Notes under the pieces: model-generated
Databases searched by the model: none
Told to the model about the DNA's origin: nothing
Seen by the model: the letters and a program-made list of their open reading frames with translations, nothing else
Position numbers and translations under genes: made by a program
Assembly: GCA_900290255.1 (NCBI GenBank)
Contig: OMOD01000141.1
Span: 29,891-93,890, forward strand
DNA: 64,000 nucleotides
Source: Candidatus Sulfotelmatobacter kueseliae
GTDB taxonomy: Bacteria > Acidobacteriota > Terriglobia > Terriglobales > Acidobacteriaceae
Reading direction: 5' to 3'
Part shown: piece after piece, positions 61,844 to 64,000 of the stretch
Layout: every line of letters starts with the position of its first letter
Numbering within the stretch: the stretch's first letter is position 1

Positions 61844-61896
61844 GGCGCGGCTTCAGCCGCGCCGAAACTGCGTGGTTGAAATCAGGGCTTTAGCCC
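61844..61896. repeat. Two palindromes between regulator and archaemetzincin genes
   Basis: GGCGCGGC-TTCA-GCCGCGCC (61844-61863) and GGGCT-TT-AGCCC (61885-61896) occupy the 115-base gap. Stems are perfect, with no T-tract. These fit the REP-like palindromes found elsewhere in the window. Confidence 0.7.
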
Positions 61897-61905
61897 CTGC
61901 TTCCC

Positions 61906-62466
61906 ATGAATCTCGTGCACCTGCTGCCGGTTGGTAAGGTGGAAACCTCTCTGCTTGAGGAGTTGCGTGCCGCCATTCCTGAATGTCTTCACGTCGCTTG
62001 CGAGATTCTGCCGGTCGCGCTCGACCCCGACCCCTCCTACCATGCGGAGCGCCAGCAATATCATTCCTCCGAGATTCTGCAGCGCATGCACGCTCTGGTG
62101 CGCCCGGAGGACTGGCGTCTGCTGGGCATCGCCGACGTTGACCTGTACATCCCGATTCTGAAATACGTTTTCGGCGAGGCGCAAATGGGAGGTCCCTGCG
62201 CCCTTGTCTCCTTCCACCGCCTGCGCCAGGAGTTCTACGGCCTCAACCGCGATGATGCCCTGCTGACCCAGCGCCTGCTCAAGGAATCCATCCATGAACT
62301 GGGCCACACCCTCGATCTCCGCCACTGCCAGGACTACCGCTGCGCCATGGCCTCATCTCACGCTGTAGAGTGGATCGACCTGCGTGCATCAACCCTGTGC
62401 GACTCCTGCCAGTCGCAAGTGCAATCGAAGGTGCCTGCGGCCGGAGGGGTCAGCTTGCGGATATGA
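61906..62466 (+). CDS. amzA: Archaemetzincin-type zinc metalloprotease
   Basis: A 186-residue archaemetzincin. The zinc site HELGHTLDLRH (His130, Glu131, His134, His140) is followed by CQDYRCAM and CDSC, giving the four-Cys second zinc knuckle of the family. The usual HExxHxxGxxH glycine is Asp137 here. It is cytosolic, with no signal peptide. Peptide substrates of the family are poorly known. It follows the kinase/regulator genes but is separated by palindromes, so co-transcription is uncertain; no ribosome site is clear at 61906. Confidence 0.88.
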   Translation: MNLVHLLPVGKVETSLLEELRAAIPECLHVACEILPVALDPDPSYHAERQQYHSSEILQRMHALVRPEDWRLLGIADVDLYIPILKYVFGEAQMGGPCALVSFHRLRQEFYGLNRDDALLTQRLLKESIHELGHTLDLRHCQDYRCAMASSHAVEWIDLRASTLCDSCQSQVQSKVPAAGGVSLRI

Positions 62467-62623
62467 AAGCCTGCGCCGCAAGAAATACTAGCCATTCCGG
62501 GCGGCCCTGCCGAGGCCGAAAGGCAAGCCCAGACCGGAGTTGAACGAGAGGAACCTGTTTCTCTTGATCCCATCGGGACCCTCCGTCCGTCAGCAACCCG
62601 CCACCCGTAGTACACTCTTGGCC

Positions 62624-63781
62624 ATGATGATCAGACGCACTGTAGCTTCAGCCGCTATCGTTCTCGCTTTAATCGTTCTCGCTCTTGCCGGTTTTCTTCT
62701 CGCCCAATCGACTTCCGTACAACCTCACGGAGTTCAACCACAGCCCTTCGGCTCAAGGGACGGGAGGCCCATCACCTTGTACACGCTTACCAACTCTCAC
62801 GGCGTTGAAGTCCGAGCCATGAACTATGGCGGAATCATCGTTTCTATCCGCGTCGCCGATCGCAAAGGCCAGTTCGCCGACATCGTCCTCGGCCACGAAA
62901 CTCTCGAAGGGTATATCCCGAATCCGCCGTATCTCGGCGCCATCGTTGGCCGCTATGCCAACCGCATCGCCAACGGAAAGTTCGCTCTCGACGGCAAGAC
63001 CTACACTCTGCCCCAGAACGACGGCACCAACTCGCTGCACGGCGGCCTGAAGGGCTTCGACAAGGTCGTCTGGGACGGCGCGCCTCTCAAAGGCAAAACC
63101 GGCGTGGCTTTCACCTATCTCAGCAAAGATGGCGAAGAAGGATATCCGGGGAATTTTAAAGTCAAGGTTACGTATATGCTGACCGATACGAACGAACTCA
63201 TCCTTGATTATGAGGCCACGACCGACAAGGCCACGCCGATCAACGTGAGCCAGCACAGCTATTTCAATCTCGCGGGCGAAGGCAACGGCGACATTCTGAA
63301 TCACGAAGTCATGCTCAACGCCGACCGCTTCACGCCAGTGGATCAGAAGCTGATTCCCACCGGTGAACTACGGGCGGTTAAAGGCACACCGCTCGACTTC
63401 ACCAAGCCCACCCGAGTCGGCTCCCGCATTGACGACAATTACGACCAGCTCACGCTCGCCCACGGCTACGACCACAACTGGATCATCAATCGCAAGGGCG
63501 CCGACAAGGGCCTGGTCTTGGCCGCGCGTGTTTACGAGCCCACCACCGGCCGCGTGCTCGAAGTCTCGACCACCCAGCCTGCGGTGCAGTTCTACACGGG
63601 GAATTTCCTGGATGGCACTGTGACCGGCAAGCACGGTCACGTTTACCAGCGCCGCTACGGCTTGTGCCTGGAGACCCAGCACTACCCCGATTCGCCGAAC
63701 CACCCCGACTTCCCGAGCACGATCCTGAAGCCGGGCGAAACGTTCCGGCAGAAAACGGTGTTCAAGTTTTCGGCGAAATAG
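62624..63781 (+). CDS. galM: Exported aldose 1-epimerase (galactose mutarotase family)
   Basis: A 385-residue mutarotase with an N-terminal signal or anchor (~10-29, VLALIVLALAGFLLAQ). It shows the family elements NYGGIIVSIRV, GRYANRIANGKF, LHGGLKGFDKVVW, the probable catalytic His in VSQHSYFNLAG, HGYDHNWI and the late Glu in LCLETQHYPD. It interconverts alpha and beta anomers of hexoses. Export suggests it acts in the periplasm on sugars released by secreted glycosidases. The ATG at 62624 begins the signal; the frame upstream is not coding-like. Confidence 0.9.
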   Translation: MMIRRTVASAAIVLALIVLALAGFLLAQSTSVQPHGVQPQPFGSRDGRPITLYTLTNSHGVEVRAMNYGGIIVSIRVADRKGQFADIVLGHETLEGYIPNPPYLGAIVGRYANRIANGKFALDGKTYTLPQNDGTNSLHGGLKGFDKVVWDGAPLKGKTGVAFTYLSKDGEEGYPGNFKVKVTYMLTDTNELILDYEATTDKATPINVSQHSYFNLAGEGNGDILNHEVMLNADRFTPVDQKLIPTGELRAVKGTPLDFTKPTRVGSRIDDNYDQLTLAHGYDHNWIINRKGADKGLVLAARVYEPTTGRVLEVSTTQPAVQFYTGNFLDGTVTGKHGHVYQRRYGLCLETQHYPDSPNHPDFPSTILKPGETFRQKTVFKFSAK

Positions 63782-63847
63782 GTGCAGCGTGGGAGAGCGG
63801 CCCTTCAGGGCAGCGATGGAGCATCCGGTAGGGATGCCTGACAATAG

Positions 63848-63995
63848 CCCGGCGTTTTCAACGCCGGGTAGACGCCACGATTTTGTAACCTCCGTCCCGT
63901 AGGGACGGCTGAGATTGCGGGTCGCCGCGGCACGTTCAAGCGTGCCTACGGCACGCGAACGTTCGGGGCGCGCAACCCGCCGCTGAAGCGGCGGG
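63848..63995. repeat. Palindrome-rich intergenic tail
   Basis: Perfect hairpins CCCGGCGTT-TTC-AACGCCGGG (63848-63868), CCGTCCC-GTA-GGGACGG (63892-63908) and CCCGCCGC-TGAA-GCGGCGGG (63976-63995), with a GC-rich dyad GCACGTTCAAGCGTGC in between. The area is non-coding to the window end and looks like a cluster of REP-type units. Confidence 0.75.
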
Positions 63996-64000
63996 CTACT

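Noticed and set aside
1..64000. CRISPR arrays, tRNA or rRNA genes, insertion sequences and prophage.
   Set aside because: No regularly spaced repeats, cloverleaf signals, transposase or phage proteins were seen in the reading; a dedicated scan could still find a short tRNA.

Overview
The window is GC-rich chromosomal DNA from a bacterium that looks like an Acidobacteriota member (Terriglobia or Koribacter-like). The clues are two giant Oar-type TonB-dependent receptors with N-terminal carboxypeptidase-regulatory domains, an ASPIC/FG-GAP protein, a DUF1080 lipoprotein, a YXWGXW-repeat protein, many sugar-catabolic genes and numerous palindromic intergenic repeats. No rRNA, tRNA, CRISPR array, insertion sequence or phage gene was recognised.

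Layout. 1-8 kb: the tail of an ArnT-like glycosyltransferase, a FucP-type sugar/H+ symporter, an aldo/keto reductase, two small orphan genes, and a minus-strand isomerase-kinase-aldolase operon for an unidentified fucose-like sugar. 8-13.6 kb: secreted GH36-like glycosidase with a PKD domain, DUF1080 lipoprotein, YXWGXW protein. 14.1-21.3 kb: an operon for a group 3d-like NAD-linked [NiFe] hydrogenase (hoxE, a hoxF-gltD fusion, hoxU, hoxY, hoxH, a small Cys protein) with its maturation protease (hoxW) convergent to it. 21.3-33.3 kb: a HAL-family lyase with an altered MIO triad, the first Oar-like receptor, a clan GH-A-like glycosidase, a short-chain dehydrogenase remnant, KDPG aldolase, KDG kinase, a DUF4380-like protein and a Tat-signal enolase-superfamily epimerase. 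33.5-37.6 kb: CRTAC1-like protein, class III aminotransferase, short-chain dehydrogenase. 37.6-44.2 kb: a tight arginine biosynthesis cluster, argR-argC-argB-argF-argG-argH-argA, with ARG-box-like sites at its promoter. 44.4-48.1 kb: a serine hydrolase apparently split from its membrane domain, then cysK-cysE. 48.5-54.7 kb: the second Oar-like receptor, a small exported protein and a secreted amidohydrolase. 54.9-62.5 kb: an electron-transfer and signalling region with a small membrane protein, a membrane-anchored GcvH-like protein, HybA-like ferredoxin, NrfD/HybB-like membrane protein, a heme-motif sensor kinase broken by a 38-bp tandem duplication, an NtrC-type regulator and archaemetzincin. 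It ends with an exported aldose 1-epimerase and a palindrome-rich tail.

How it fits together. Polymer and sugar uptake (TonB receptors, glycosidases, FucP) feeds isomerase/kinase/aldolase and KDG/KDPG routes. Hydrogen and redox genes form two blocks. The hox operon, the small membrane gene at 54.9 kb and the HybA/NrfD region each have a GTGA-N6-TCAC palindrome upstream, which suggests control by a CRP/FNR-family regulator. The strongest observations are the exact 38-bp duplication that switches off the heme-type sensor kinase, the orphan HybA/NrfD/GcvH-like module around it, and the HoxF-GltD fusion.
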